Source: JAFGAV01 sp041479055 (GTDB lineage Bacteria > Acidobacteriota > Aminicenantia > Aminicenantales > JAFGAV01). From it: DNA of 64,000 bases. The position numbers and the translations under genes were made by a program. Of the stretch, positions 16,964 to 26,369 are shown one piece after another. Numbering within the stretch: position 1 is the stretch's first letter; each line of letters begins with the position of its first letter. The notes beneath the pieces are model-generated. The model did not search any database. It saw only the letters and a program-made list of their open reading frames with translations, and had not been told where the DNA came from. The stretch lies in assembly GCA_963702835.1 (NCBI GenBank), contig OY969762.1, positions 2,232,001-2,296,000 of the forward strand. The letters are read 5' to 3'.

Positions 16964-17690
16964 GGAGATGAGCTGTTCTCTGCCGGACGACCTCGAAGAG
17001 AAAGACGGCCGCCGCGGCGCCCACGTTCAGGGAAGTCACCCGGCCTTGCTGCGGAATGGACAGGACCCGATCGCAGGTCTGCCGGACCAGCGGCCGGAGG
17101 CCCTTCCCCTCGGAGCCCAAGACCAAGCCCACCGGTTGAGTGTAGTCAAAGTCGTGCCAGGCGCCCTGGCCTTCCTTCTCCGCACCGACCAGCCAGATCC
17201 CCTTTTTCTTAAGATCGTCCATGGCCCGGGCCAAGTTCGTGACCCGGGCGATGCGCAGGTGCTCGGCCGCGCCGGCTGACACGGTCAGCACCGTGTCGGT
17301 GATTCCGGCTGACCGCCGCTCCGGCAGGATGACACCGTCAACCCCGGCGCCCTCGGCGCTGCGCAGGATGGCGCCCAGGTTCTGGGGGTCCTCAACCTCA
17401 TCCAGGAGTAAAAGAAACGGCCGCTCCCCGGCCCCGGCCAGGATATCCTCTACGGTCTCATAGCCTTTGGCCACCAGGGCAGCCACAAATCCCTGGTGAT
17501 GGAGCATCAGCCGGTCGAGCGTGGCCCGGGGAACGAATTGCACCAGGACATGGTTCTTCCGGGCTAGGGCCAAGGCCTCGCCCAGCCGGCCGCCTGAAAA
17601 TTCCCTATCAACCAGGATTTTTTCCACCCGGCCGGGAGCAGACTTCAGGGCCTCAAACAGAGGATTCAACCGTCCGATTTTTTCAGCCAT
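16956..17690 (-). CDS. rlmB: 23S rRNA (guanosine-2'-O)-methyltransferase RlmB (SpoU/TrmH family)
   Basis: A 244-residue SPOUT methyltransferase of normal RlmB length. An N-terminal L30e-like substrate domain precedes the trefoil knot, whose motifs are present: DEVEDPQNLGAILRSAEGAG (motif 1), LVLGSEGKGL (motif 2) and IPQQGRVTSLNVGAAAAVFLFE (motif 3). It methylates a ribose in 23S rRNA (G2251 in E. coli) using SAM. Related TrmH-type enzymes act on tRNA, so the exact nucleotide is inferred. The gene starts 17 bases downstream of the oxidoreductase at 17708-19183 on the same strand. Confidence 0.88.
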   Translation of the reverse strand: MAEKIGRLNPLFEALKSAPGRVEKILVDREFSGGRLGEALALARKNHVLVQFVPRATLDRLMLHHQGFVAALVAKGYETVEDILAGAGERPFLLLLDEVEDPQNLGAILRSAEGAGVDGVILPERRSAGITDTVLTVSAGAAEHLRIARVTNLARAMDDLKKKGIWLVGAEKEGQGAWHDFDYTQPVGLVLGSEGKGLRPLVRQTCDRVLSIPQQGRVTSLNVGAAAAVFLFEVVRQRTAHLRL

Positions 17691-17707
17691 GGATCAAAGT
17701 CAGGAGA

Positions 17708-19183
17708 TCAGTTGGCTTTCCAAGGAATCCTGTTTTCCCGGCAGATCAAGCGGGCCACAGCCCTGGCCGTCATTAACCCCGCCGGCAATCCGCCGCCGGG
17801 GCTGGTCCATTGGCCGACCATATAGAAGTTCTTCAGGCCGGGCAGCACCGCCGGCAGTGGCTTTGTGCCCGTGGCCGGTGTCATCAGCCAGCCCTCCATG
17901 CTTCCCTTCCAGTTGCCGGTATAGCGGATGACGGTCGCCGGCGTGGCCACGTCCACGACCGATATCTTCCCTTTCGCTCGCGGGAACCGCTTCTCAAAAA
18001 CGGCGATGACCTCTTGGGCCACCCGCTTTTTTCCCGCCTCGTACTTGGCTTTATCCTTTTCGCGCAAGGAGCGCCAGTATTCGTAGTTGTAAGTGGCCAG
18101 GAAGCAGACGACGGCCGTCCGGCCGGGAGGGGCGAAGGTCGGGTCGAAGTTGAAAATGCGGAACGACAGGGAATTCTCTTTGGTTTGCGGGTCGATTTGG
18201 ATTTCCCGTTCCAGGAACAGAAGGACGAGACCAGGCTCGTCCCGCAATTCGGCGTCCACGCCTAAAGATACCTGCAAGTAGGAGGGAAAGGGCTTGTAGG
18301 TCTCGTAGACTTTCTTGATTTTGTCGTTTAAGAACTTGCCCTCCAGCATTTCAAAGATCGTGGCGTGGCCGTCGGCCGCCGAGACGACGATATCCGCCTT
18401 GATATTTTCGCCGCCTTCCAGGACGACCCCGGCCGCCCGGCCGTTCTCTACCAGAATGCGCTCGACCTTGGCCCGAAAGCGAATCTTCCCGCCGAGTTTC
18501 TTATAGCTGTCCTCGATCAGGCTCATCATTTTCCGGGAGCCGCCGATCGGGTAGCCGGCGTTGCCGCTCATCATCCAGGCCAAGGAAAAAACGATGGCCA
18601 GGAAGGACAGCTCGCCTAGGCCAGCGCTAAAAAATCCCTGCAGCAAAGGATTTTTGAATTTTTGGGCATATCCGGCCATGGTGAGCTTCGAAAACTTCGA
18701 CAAGGCCGGCAGGAAGGGAAGAATCCGGATATAGCCGGCCAAGTTGGACAGAAAAGAATTCCCTTCAGGAAACCTTAAGCGGGAAAACTTTTTTACCAGG
18801 CCGGTAAATTCCTTGATGGCGGCGGCATCCTCGGGCGCCTTGGCCAAGAGCTCCTGCCTCAGCTTGCCGGCATCGCTGTAGATGGCAATTTTATTGTCGC
18901 CGCGCTCCACCACCTGAAAAACCGGGTTTTGGTGAAACTCCAACTGGCTGATATCAAAAATCTCCTTCCAAGCCGCGTTCAGCTGGGCGCCTTCCTTGGA
19001 ACCGACCAGCCAGTGGAGACAATTCTCGAAGGTGAAGCCGTTTTTCTTCCAGGCCGTGGCCAGGCCTCCGGCCATGGTATGCATCTCCAATATTTCAGTC
19101 TCAAACCCGTTCCGCCGCAGGTACACCCCGGCGCACAAGCCGGCGATGCCGCCTCCGATGATCAGGGCTTTTTGACTTTTCAT
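17708..19183 (-). CDS. FAD-dependent phytoene desaturase/carotenoid isomerase-like oxidoreductase
   Basis: A 491-residue flavoprotein. The N-terminal dinucleotide fold is clear (ALIIGGGIAGLCAGVYLRRNGFETEILE), followed by MAGGLATAWKKNGFTFENCLHWL, a pattern of the CrtI/CRTISO superfamily. The C-terminus holds the FAD motif near FYMVGQWTSPGGGLPAG. Family members desaturate or isomerise carotenoids or reduce retinoids, but no other carotenoid gene is present, so the substrate is open. A GGAGCGG ribosome site precedes the ATG at 19183. Confidence 0.85.
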   Translation of the reverse strand: MKSQKALIIGGGIAGLCAGVYLRRNGFETEILEMHTMAGGLATAWKKNGFTFENCLHWLVGSKEGAQLNAAWKEIFDISQLEFHQNPVFQVVERGDNKIAIYSDAGKLRQELLAKAPEDAAAIKEFTGLVKKFSRLRFPEGNSFLSNLAGYIRILPFLPALSKFSKLTMAGYAQKFKNPLLQGFFSAGLGELSFLAIVFSLAWMMSGNAGYPIGGSRKMMSLIEDSYKKLGGKIRFRAKVERILVENGRAAGVVLEGGENIKADIVVSAADGHATIFEMLEGKFLNDKIKKVYETYKPFPSYLQVSLGVDAELRDEPGLVLLFLEREIQIDPQTKENSLSFRIFNFDPTFAPPGRTAVVCFLATYNYEYWRSLREKDKAKYEAGKKRVAQEVIAVFEKRFPRAKGKISVVDVATPATVIRYTGNWKGSMEGWLMTPATGTKPLPAVLPGLKNFYMVGQWTSPGGGLPAGLMTARAVARLICRENRIPWKAN

Positions 19184-19332
19184 TTTCCGCTCCCGCGTAC
19201 CATAAAGATGCTCGCCTTGTCATCTTACAGGAAACACCCGGGCCATTACAATTTTTCTGCGAAGCATAAAAGGCAAGAGGGGCGGGCTTTCTTAGGCTGT
19301 CGAGTCGATGGGTTCAAGAAATGGGAACTCGA

Positions 19333-19361
19333 TTGATATTGTGTCCCCTTTTTCATATAAT
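19333..19361 (+). promoter_or_regulatory. Sigma70-type promoter for carAB
   Basis: TTGATA (19333-19338), a 17-base spacer and TATAAT (19356-19361) lie in the 338-base gap between the divergent oxidoreductase gene and carA. That leaves a leader of roughly 150 bases. I looked for a pyrimidine-type attenuator or other terminator in the leader but could not draw a convincing stem. Confidence 0.7.
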
Positions 19362-19521
19362 GTGGCGAAATTCGCTGGGAATTCCGGGATATGTGGGTTC
19401 AGGACAACGTGCGCGCGCGTAGGCCCGGACGCATTTTTTATAGACTCCCGCCAGCCATAAGCATGACCTCCCCAGTCTCCACAAAGTCATTCTGCTTTTT
19501 TGAGAAGGAGGGGAGCAAAAC

Positions 19522-20607
19522 ATGACCGGCCTGCGGGCGGCCCTGGTGCTCGAGGATGGAAGCGTTTGGGCCGGACCGGGCTTCGGCGCGCCGGGCCGCG
19601 TCGCGGGCGAAGTCGTCTTTAACACGGGCATGGTCGGCTACCCGGAATCCATCACCGACCCCTCCTATCACGGCCAGATCCTGTGCCAGACCTATCCCCT
19701 CATCGGCAACTACGGCGTGGACCCCGGCCGCTTCGAATCATCGAGGCCGCGCATCCAGGGCTACCTCGTCGCCGAGCTTTGCCGCATCCCTTCCCACAGC
19801 ACCTCGAAACTGACCCTGGACGACTGGCTCCGGCAGAACGGCGTTCCGGGCCTCCAGGGAATCGACACCCGAGCCCTGACCAAAAGACTCCGGGTGAAGG
19901 GCGTCATGCCGGGTGTCCTGGAGGTCTCCGACAAAGAGCCCGACCTTGAACAGTTGCGGGCTCTGGCCAAGCGCGTCCCCGACCCCCAGGCCCGGGACCT
20001 TGTCGCCGAAGTCACAACCCCCGAACTAAAGATCTATAACGCCGGTTCGCGCCGGACCGTCGTGCTCCTCGACTGCGGAGTCAAAGAGAGCATCATCCGC
20101 TGTTTGGTCCGTCGGAAGCTTCGGGTCGTCCGCATGCCGGCCCAGTCCACTGCCCAAGAAGTTATGAGCCAGGCGCCGGCCGGCGTCGTCATCTCCAACG
20201 GCCCGGGCAACCCCCAAAAATGCCGCAAGACAATTGAAACAGCCGGGGCTCTGATGCGGGCCCGCCTGCCCCTTTTCGGCATTTGCCTGGGAAACCAGAT
20301 TTTGGCCCTGGCCGCCGGCGGCCGGACCTACAAGCTTAAGTTCGGCCACCGCGGTCAGAACCAGCCTTGTCTGGAGGTGGGGACCAAACGCTGCTTCATC
20401 ACCAGCCAGAACCACGGCTACGCCGTGGACACGGACAGCCTGCCCTCCGAGTGGCGGCCCTGGTTCGTGAACGCCAACGACCGGACGAACGAGGGCCTCC
20501 TCCACCGCAGCGGGCTTTTCTCCAGCGTCCAGTTCCATCCCGAAGCGGCGCCCGGACCGACCGACACCGAGTTCCTGTTCGACGCCTTTCTGGAGAGGCT
20601 GCCTTGA
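19522..20607 (+). CDS. carA: Carbamoyl-phosphate synthase small (glutaminase) subunit
   Basis: A 361-residue protein. The N-terminal CarA domain begins RAALVLEDGSVWAGPGFGAPG, and the C-terminal class I glutamine amidotransferase has the nucleophile region FGICLGNQILALAAGG and the FHPEA His/Glu segment, so the triad is present. It releases ammonia from glutamine for the large subunit, feeding pyrimidine and arginine synthesis. A GGAGGGG ribosome site lies eight bases before the ATG, and its TGA overlaps the TTG of carB. Confidence 0.96.
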   Translation: MTGLRAALVLEDGSVWAGPGFGAPGRVAGEVVFNTGMVGYPESITDPSYHGQILCQTYPLIGNYGVDPGRFESSRPRIQGYLVAELCRIPSHSTSKLTLDDWLRQNGVPGLQGIDTRALTKRLRVKGVMPGVLEVSDKEPDLEQLRALAKRVPDPQARDLVAEVTTPELKIYNAGSRRTVVLLDCGVKESIIRCLVRRKLRVVRMPAQSTAQEVMSQAPAGVVISNGPGNPQKCRKTIETAGALMRARLPLFGICLGNQILALAAGGRTYKLKFGHRGQNQPCLEVGTKRCFITSQNHGYAVDTDSLPSEWRPWFVNANDRTNEGLLHRSGLFSSVQFHPEAAPGPTDTEFLFDAFLERLP

Positions 20608-23600
20608 GCAAGCCCCGCAAGGTTCTGCTCCTGGGATCGGGCGCGCTCAAGATCGGGGAGGCGGGCGAGTTCGACTACTCGGGCAGCCAGGCCATCAAAG
20701 CCCTTAAGGAGGAAGGGGTCAAAGTCATCTTGGTCAACCCCAACATCGCCACCATCCAGACCTCCGAGGAAATGGCCGACCGCGTCTATTTTCTGCCGGT
20801 CACGGCCGATTTTGTGGAAAAGGTCATCATCCGGGAAAAACCGGATTCCCTGCTGCTTTCCTTCGGCGGCCAGACCGCGCTCAACTGCGGAGTGGACCTG
20901 TGGAGGTCGGGCGTCCTCAAGAAGCGCCGGGTCCAGGTGCTGGGCACGCCGGTGGAGACGATCGAGAACACAGAGGACCGCAAGCTGTTCTATAAAAAGC
21001 TCCGCGAAATCAAACTGAAGACGCCCCGGGGCCGCGCGGTCCGCAGCGTCGAGGAAGGGCTGCAGACGGCTGCGGCCGTGGGCTATCCGGTTATGGCCCG
21101 GGCGGCCTATGCCCTGGGCGGACGGGGCAGCGGTATCTGCGCGACTCCCCAGGAGCTGAGGGCCGGCCTCAGCCGGGCCTTTACCCATGCCCCCCAGGTC
21201 CTGGTCGAGGAATACCTGGCCGGCTGGAAAGAAGTCGAGTACGAAGTCGTCCGCGACCGGGCCGACAACTGCATTACCGTCTGCAACATGGAGAACTTCG
21301 ACCCGATGGGTATCCACACCGGGGAGAGCATCGTCATCGCGCCCTCCCAGACCCTGACCAACTCCGAGTACCACGGCCTGCGCGCGGTGGCCATCCAGGC
21401 CATCCGCCACCTGGGCATCGTCGGCGAGTGCAACATCCAGTTCGCCCTCAACCCGGCCGACGGCGACTACCGGATCATCGAGGTCAACGCCCGGTTGTCG
21501 CGCAGCTCGGCCCTGGCCAGCAAGGCCACCGGCTATCCCCTGGCCTTCGTGGCGGCCAAGTTGGCCCTGGGCCATACCCTGCCGGAGCTGCCCAATTCCA
21601 TAACCCGGGTGACCTCGGCCTGTTTCGAGCCGGCCCTGGACTACCTGGTGGTCAAGATTCCCCGCTGGGACCTCAAGAAGTTCGCCCGCGTGTCGAAGAA
21701 GATCGGCTCGGAGATGAAGTCGGTGGGCGAGGTCATGGCCATCGGCCGCTCTTTCGAGGAGGCCATCCAGAAGGCCGCCCGCATGCTCCAGGTGGGCATG
21801 TACGGCCTGGTCTGCAACCGGAATTATTCCTTCAGAAACCTGGAGAAGGAGCTGGCCCAGCCCACCGACGAGCGGCTGTTCGGTATCGCCGAAGCCTTGA
21901 AGAAAGGGATGACCGTAGAGCGCATCCGCGAGCTGACCCGCATCGACCGCTGGTTCCTGGACAAGATCCGGAACATCGTCGAGCTCGAGCGGCATTTGAG
22001 CGGCTGCGAACTGAAGGACATTCCGGCCGGCCTCCTGCGCGAGGCCAAGCAGAAAGGCTTCTCCGACAAGCAATTGGCCATCCTAACCGGCGCGGATGAA
22101 GAAGCTGTCCGCGACCGCCGACAGAAGCTGAACATCAAGCCCGTGGTCAAACAGATCGACACCCTGGCCGCCGAGTACCCGGCCAAGACCAATTATCTCT
22201 ACCTGACCTACAACGGCTCGGAAGACGATGTGGCCTTTGAGCCCGTCGGCCGGAAGGTCCTGGTCCTGGGCTCCGGGTCCTACAGCATCGGCTCTTCGGT
22301 CGAGTTCGACTGGTGCTGCGTCAGCGCCGCCCGGGCCTTGCGGAGGCTGGGCTACTCGGTGCTCATGGTCAACTACAACCCGGAGACGGTCTCCACCGAT
22401 TACGACATCTGCGACCGCCTCTATTTCGACGAGTTGAGCTTCGAGACCGTTCGAGACATCTACGAAAAGGAAGACCCCCTGGGCCTGGTCCTGTCCATGG
22501 GCGGCCAGATCCCCAACAACCTGGCCCCTAAGTGTCGCCGGGCCGGCCTACGCGTGTTGGGGACTCCGCCGGAAAAAATCGACGCGGCCGAGAACCGCCG
22601 GACCTTCTCCAAGCTCTTGGATGAGCTGGGGGTGGACCAGCCGCCCTGGCGGGAGCTCCGCAGCGTCGGGGAGGCGGAAGAGTTTGCCGGCCGCATCGGC
22701 TATCCCGTTCTGGTCCGGCCGTCCTATGTCCTGAGCGGCTCGGCCATGGGTGTCGTCTTCGACCGGCGGGACTTGCGCCGCTACCTGCGCCAGGCCTCCC
22801 GCGTTTCGCCCGAGTACCCGGTGGTCATCAGCCAGTTCATCCTCAACGCCAAAGAGGTCGAGATGGACGCCGTGGCCGAGAAGGGGCGGGTCGTGGTCTC
22901 GGCCATCGTCGAGCACGTAGAGAACGCCGGCGTCCACTCCGGGGACGCCACCATGGTTCTCCCCCCCCAACGGCTGTATATTGAAACCATCCGCAAAATC
23001 CGGGACACCGGCCGTCGCATCGCCGCCGCCCTCGACATCAGCGGGCCGTTTAACATCCAGTTCATCGCCAAGGACAACGAGATCAAGGTCATCGAATGCA
23101 ACCTGCGGGCCTCCCGCTCCTTCCCCTTCGTCTCCAAGGTCAGCGGAGTGAACTTCATCAACCTGGCGGTGCGGGCCCTTCTCGGCCGGCCGGTCTCCTG
23201 CCGCCGCTCGACGCTGGACCTCAACTATGTCGGAGTCAAAGCGCCCCAATTCTCCTTTTCCCGGCTCAAGGGCGCCGACCCCACCTTGGGAGTAGAGATG
23301 GCCTCCACCGGCGAGGTCGGCTGCCTGGGCCGGGACGTCCAGGAGGCTTTTCTCAAGGCCATTCTGGCCGTCGGCTTCCGGCTGCCCCAAAAGAACATCC
23401 TGGTCAGCGTCGGCGGCGAGGCGCCCAAGCACCGTTTCCTGGAGTCGGCCCGGATGCTGCGGACCTTGGGCTACAGCCTGTTCGCCACGGAAAACACCTC
23501 GGCCTTCCTCAAGAAGAACGGGGTAGACAACGAGAGGCTGTTCAAAGTCCACGAGCGGCGGAAGCCCAACATTAAAGACCACCTCCTCCGGGGGGAAATT

Positions 23601-23792
23601 CATCTGGTCATTTCCATCCCCGACCCCGCCACCAAAAAGGAGTTCGACTCTTACGCCGCCCTGCGCCGGATGGCCGTGGACTACTCGGTGCCGCTTTTAA
23701 CCAACCTCCAGATCGCCGAGCTGTTTGTCCAGGCCCTGGCAGCCAAAAAGCCGGAGGACCTGGAGATTAAGGCTTGGGACGAGTACCGATAG
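20604..23792 (+). CDS. carB: Carbamoyl-phosphate synthase large subunit
   Basis: A protein of 1062 residues, close to the 1073 of E. coli. Two ATP-grasp halves are visible, each opening with a KVLxLGSG motif (KVLLLGSGALKIGEAGEFDYSG, then KVLVLGSGSYSIGSSVEFD in the second half), and a methylglyoxal synthase-like domain closes the protein. It makes carbamoyl phosphate from bicarbonate, two ATP and CarA-derived ammonia. The start is a TTG that overlaps the carA stop by three bases with a GGAGAGG site upstream; the frame is open further 5', but that part is a carA shadow. Confidence 0.96.
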   Translation: MSKPRKVLLLGSGALKIGEAGEFDYSGSQAIKALKEEGVKVILVNPNIATIQTSEEMADRVYFLPVTADFVEKVIIREKPDSLLLSFGGQTALNCGVDLWRSGVLKKRRVQVLGTPVETIENTEDRKLFYKKLREIKLKTPRGRAVRSVEEGLQTAAAVGYPVMARAAYALGGRGSGICATPQELRAGLSRAFTHAPQVLVEEYLAGWKEVEYEVVRDRADNCITVCNMENFDPMGIHTGESIVIAPSQTLTNSEYHGLRAVAIQAIRHLGIVGECNIQFALNPADGDYRIIEVNARLSRSSALASKATGYPLAFVAAKLALGHTLPELPNSITRVTSACFEPALDYLVVKIPRWDLKKFARVSKKIGSEMKSVGEVMAIGRSFEEAIQKAARMLQVGMYGLVCNRNYSFRNLEKELAQPTDERLFGIAEALKKGMTVERIRELTRIDRWFLDKIRNIVELERHLSGCELKDIPAGLLREAKQKGFSDKQLAILTGADEEAVRDRRQKLNIKPVVKQIDTLAAEYPAKTNYLYLTYNGSEDDVAFEPVGRKVLVLGSGSYSIGSSVEFDWCCVSAARALRRLGYSVLMVNYNPETVSTDYDICDRLYFDELSFETVRDIYEKEDPLGLVLSMGGQIPNNLAPKCRRAGLRVLGTPPEKIDAAENRRTFSKLLDELGVDQPPWRELRSVGEAEEFAGRIGYPVLVRPSYVLSGSAMGVVFDRRDLRRYLRQASRVSPEYPVVISQFILNAKEVEMDAVAEKGRVVVSAIVEHVENAGVHSGDATMVLPPQRLYIETIRKIRDTGRRIAAALDISGPFNIQFIAKDNEIKVIECNLRASRSFPFVSKVSGVNFINLAVRALLGRPVSCRRSTLDLNYVGVKAPQFSFSRLKGADPTLGVEMASTGEVGCLGRDVQEAFLKAILAVGFRLPQKNILVSVGGEAPKHRFLESARMLRTLGYSLFATENTSAFLKKNGVDNERLFKVHERRKPNIKDHLLRGEIHLVISIPDPATKKEFDSYAALRRMAVDYSVPLLTNLQIAELFVQALAAKKPEDLEIKAWDEYR

Positions 23793-23929
23793 GGGCCGGA
23801 TCTATGTGCTAATAGGCGGGTTTTTTTTTATGCTCCAATCCCATTCTGGCCAATGGGCCATATGGGTGACTAGCCACCGGGAGGTTCCGTTTCCTTTTGA
23901 ACGGAACTATGATAAAAATACGGGGGCTT

Positions 23930-24463
23930 ATGACCAAAAAAAGACTGATCTGGCTGATCGTTAAAATCGCCGTCAGCTTTTCCCTCCTCATCTACATCCT
24001 GACCTCCAAGGTTTCGCTCCGGGATATCGGCCGCAGCCTGGCCGGCCTCAACCTGGCCTGGGTGGCCCTGGCCTTCTCCCTCCACATCATCGGCCTGCTT
24101 ATCAGCGCCTACCGCTGGCAGATCCTGGCCCGGGCCCAGGGCGACGAAGTCCCTTTGCTCTATCTGGCCAAGTCCTATCTGGTGGGAACTTTCTTTAACA
24201 ATTTCCTGCCGACCCGCTTCGGCGGCGACGTCGTCCGCATCTGGGACGGCTCCAAATATTCCCAATCGCTCCTCAAATCTTCTGCCATCGTGGTCGTGGA
24301 GCGGACCACCGGCCTGGTCGTCCTCTTCCTGTTCGCTCTCCTGGCTTCGCTGTTCCGCCTGGACATGGCCCGCCGGATCCCCATCATCTGGGTCTCGCTC
24401 CTAGTCGGGCTGGGCGGCCTCCTGCTGGCCGCTTTTTTCCTCTCCCCCCGGCCGGCCGCCTGA
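23930..24463 (+). CDS. Flippase-like/LPG-synthase TM family protein, N-terminal part of a frameshifted gene
   Basis: The N-terminus MTKKRLIWLIVKIAVSFSLLIYIL and the segment FLPTRFGGDVVRIWDGSKYSQS match the UPF0104/AglD-type integral membrane family (lysylphosphatidylglycerol synthase-type membrane region), proteins thought to move or handle lipid-linked sugars or lipids. The frame stops at 24463 just after a six-C run near 24448; one more C would continue it into the frame that ends at 24873. An earlier ATG at 23909 would add seven residues. It sits 100-plus bases after carB and immediately before the EnvC-like gene. Confidence 0.75.
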   Translation: MTKKRLIWLIVKIAVSFSLLIYILTSKVSLRDIGRSLAGLNLAWVALAFSLHIIGLLISAYRWQILARAQGDEVPLLYLAKSYLVGTFFNNFLPTRFGGDVVRIWDGSKYSQSLLKSSAIVVVERTTGLVVLFLFALLASLFRLDMARRIPIIWVSLLVGLGGLLLAAFFLSPRPAA

Positions 24464-24621
24464 TTAGCCGCTTTCCCAGCCGGGGGTTCCTGGCGCGCCT
24501 GAAGTCCAAGGTTCTGAGCTTCCGGGAGGTCATACTCGCCTACCGGCATCGCTGGGTTCCGTTCTGTCGGGCCCTGGCCTGGGCCCTCCTGCTTCAAATC
24601 AACGTCATCCTTTATTATTAC

Positions 24622-24873
24622 TTGATAGGACTGGCCTTCGGCCTGCGGGTCGCCTTTCTCGACTACTTTATCTTCATCCCCATCGTCCTACTCATCCAGA
24701 CCATTCCGGTGACCATCGGCGGGCTGGGCCTCCGGGAGAGCGCCTACATCACCGTCTTCCGCTACTACGGAGTGGCGGCCCGGACTGCTGTCTCCTTCTC
24801 GCTGGTGGCCGACCTGGCAGTGGGCCTCCTGGTCGGCCTCATCGGCGGGATCATCTACGTCACCCGGAAATGA
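24622..24873 (+). CDS. C-terminal part of the frameshifted flippase-like membrane protein
   Basis: This frame carries the remaining membrane segments, including IPIVLLIQTIPVTIGGLGLR, a conserved stretch of the UPF0104 family. Genuine coding in this frame begins near 24460 (LISRFPSRGF...), so the TTG at 24622 is simply the first possible start of the broken half. Its stop overlaps the ATG of the next gene (ATGA). Together with the upstream half it gives one protein of about 315 residues, the normal size for the family. Confidence 0.7.
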   Translation: MIGLAFGLRVAFLDYFIFIPIVLLIQTIPVTIGGLGLRESAYITVFRYYGVAARTAVSFSLVADLAVGLLVGLIGGIIYVTRK

Positions 24874-26369
24874 AGATACCATTTTGGAGGCAGCTCTTTT
24901 TCCGCGATGGTTGCGCAGAGACAGAGTGGGTGGGTGGCGCGGCGCTAATTCCCCTGCGTCCTTGGAGGGGGAAGCGCTTCGCCTTCCCCCTTCCAACGGG
25001 AGCTCCGCTCCCTGCCTCCCCTTCTCGGACTTCGTCCTGCGACCAAAGGGGCATACCCCCTTGGAACCCCCGTCCGGCAAGGCCGGACGCCCGAAGCGAA
25101 GGAGCCCCCTCTCTTAAGGGTTGGGAGCGAGGACGCACGGGGGATGCGCCGCGACAGGACCCACCCTCTCGCCGTCAACTGCGGAAAAAGAGCTGCCCTT
25201 TATCCTTCTGTGTTCTACTGGCCGCCGTTTTTCTCGCCGGCCGGGCCACCGGCCAGGAGGCTACCGGATTCGATGAGCGGCTGCTCCGCGTCCAGCGGCA
25301 GATCGAGGAAGTCAAAGCGCGTATCACCGAAGAGGAACAGAAGGAAGAGACCATCCTTTCCTCCCTGGAACGGATCCTGCTCCACAAATCCCTGATCAAG
25401 ACCGAACTCGACCTGTACAAAGTCCAGACGGAAAAAACAACGGCGGAGCTGGCCGGCCTGCGACGGAGGATCCCGGCTCTGCGGGACAAGCTGGAGCGGG
25501 AGAAAAAGGCCATGGAGAGGACGCTGCAAACGCTTTATAAGTACGGCCGGCTTGATTTCTTCCAATTTTTCTTCCAGACCGGGGACATCAGCGACCTGGT
25601 GGCCGAACACAAAAATCTGACCATCCTGGCCAGCTACCAAGAGGGAGTTTTGCGCAGCTACCGGGCCACTCTGGCCGAGCTGGCTGCGGCGGAGAGAGAG
25701 CTCCTAGCCAAGAACGCCGACCTGGGCCGGCTGATCGAGGGGGCCAAAGCCAAACGCCGGGAGCTGGAGCAGGAGGAAACCCTTCACAAGCGCCTTATCG
25801 ACCAGATTCACAGGAACAAAGCCTCTTACGAACAGACCTTGCGGGAATTGGAGGACCGGGCCCGGCAGCTGGCTCTGCTGCTGGAGAAGCTCCAACGGCA
25901 GGAAATCATCCTGCCCACTCCGTTCATCCCCCTCTACGAACGAAAGGGCCGGCTGCCCTGGCCGGTCGAGGGCCGGGTGGTGACCAAGTTCGGCGTGGAA
26001 AAACATCCCCAGTTCAACACGTCCATCCAGAACAACGGCATCGAGATCGCCCCCCTCAAGAAAGAGGCTGTGGTCAAAGCCGTTCACGCCGGCAAGGTGG
26101 TCTATGCCGATTATTTCCAGGGCTACGGCAACCTGCTCATCCTGGACCACGGCCTGAGCTATTACTCGCTGTACGGCCACTGCTCCTCGTTCCTGGCGGC
26201 CATCGGCAGCCTGGTGGAGAGCGAGCAACCCGTGGCCGTGGCCGGCGACGTCGGCTCCCTCAAGGGCGTGACGCTATATCTCGAGAATCCGCAACAAAGC
26301 CAAGCCGCTCGATCCCTTGAAATGGCTGTCCTCGAGATGATACAATCTTTCCTCCGAAAAAACCGATGA
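24870..26369 (+). CDS. EnvC-like murein hydrolase activator (coiled coil plus M23 domain) with inserted repeat in its N-terminus
   Basis: Residues about 108-126 form a signal-peptide core (PLSFCVLLAAVFLAG). A long coiled coil follows (about 130-330), then a LytM/M23 domain from about 385 (LPWPVEGRVVTKFG, GIEIAPLKKEAVVKAVHAGKVVYADYFQGYGNLLILDHG, YYSLYGHC). The domain keeps only some of the zinc-ligand pattern, as in EnvC, which activates amidases during cell division without being a peptidase. The first 100 or so residues are not protein-like: they are read through a 309-base palindromic element (24889-25197) inserted in frame. The ATG overlaps the upstream stop. Confidence 0.85.
   Translation: MKIPFWRQLFFRDGCAETEWVGGAALIPLRPWRGKRFAFPLPTGAPLPASPSRTSSCDQRGIPPWNPRPARPDARSEGAPSLKGWERGRTGDAPRQDPPSRRQLRKKSCPLSFCVLLAAVFLAGRATGQEATGFDERLLRVQRQIEEVKARITEEEQKEETILSSLERILLHKSLIKTELDLYKVQTEKTTAELAGLRRRIPALRDKLEREKKAMERTLQTLYKYGRLDFFQFFFQTGDISDLVAEHKNLTILASYQEGVLRSYRATLAELAAAERELLAKNADLGRLIEGAKAKRRELEQEETLHKRLIDQIHRNKASYEQTLRELEDRARQLALLLEKLQRQEIILPTPFIPLYERKGRLPWPVEGRVVTKFGVEKHPQFNTSIQNNGIEIAPLKKEAVVKAVHAGKVVYADYFQGYGNLLILDHGLSYYSLYGHCSSFLAAIGSLVESEQPVAVAGDVGSLKGVTLYLENPQQSQAARSLEMAVLEMIQSFLRKNR
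24889..25197. repeat. Palindromic repeat family, copy 2, inside the EnvC-like gene
   Basis: Perfect 17-base terminal inverted repeats (GGCAGCTCTTTTTCCGC at 24889-24905 and its reverse complement at 25181-25197). Inner blocks also pair: GGGTGGGTGGCGCGGCGC on the left (to about 24944) and its counterpart ending GCCGCGACAGGACCCA (25148-25163) on the right. The element is 309 bases, a multiple of three, so it keeps the host frame open. It is related to the copies at 4.3, 28.7 and 30.2 kb. Confidence 0.85.

Noticed and set aside
19365..19521. Possible attenuator or riboswitch in the carA leader
   Set aside because: A GC-rich stretch followed by TTTTTT is present near 19420-19440, but I could not draw a stable stem before the T run nor match a known pyrimidine-sensing motif.
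20367..20603. Longer start for carB
   Set aside because: This part is a shadow of carA; the TTG at 20604 has a good ribosome site and begins the conserved N-terminus.
23793..23840. Terminator after carB (long T run at about 23820)
   Set aside because: The T run is clear, but no convincing GC-rich stem precedes it.
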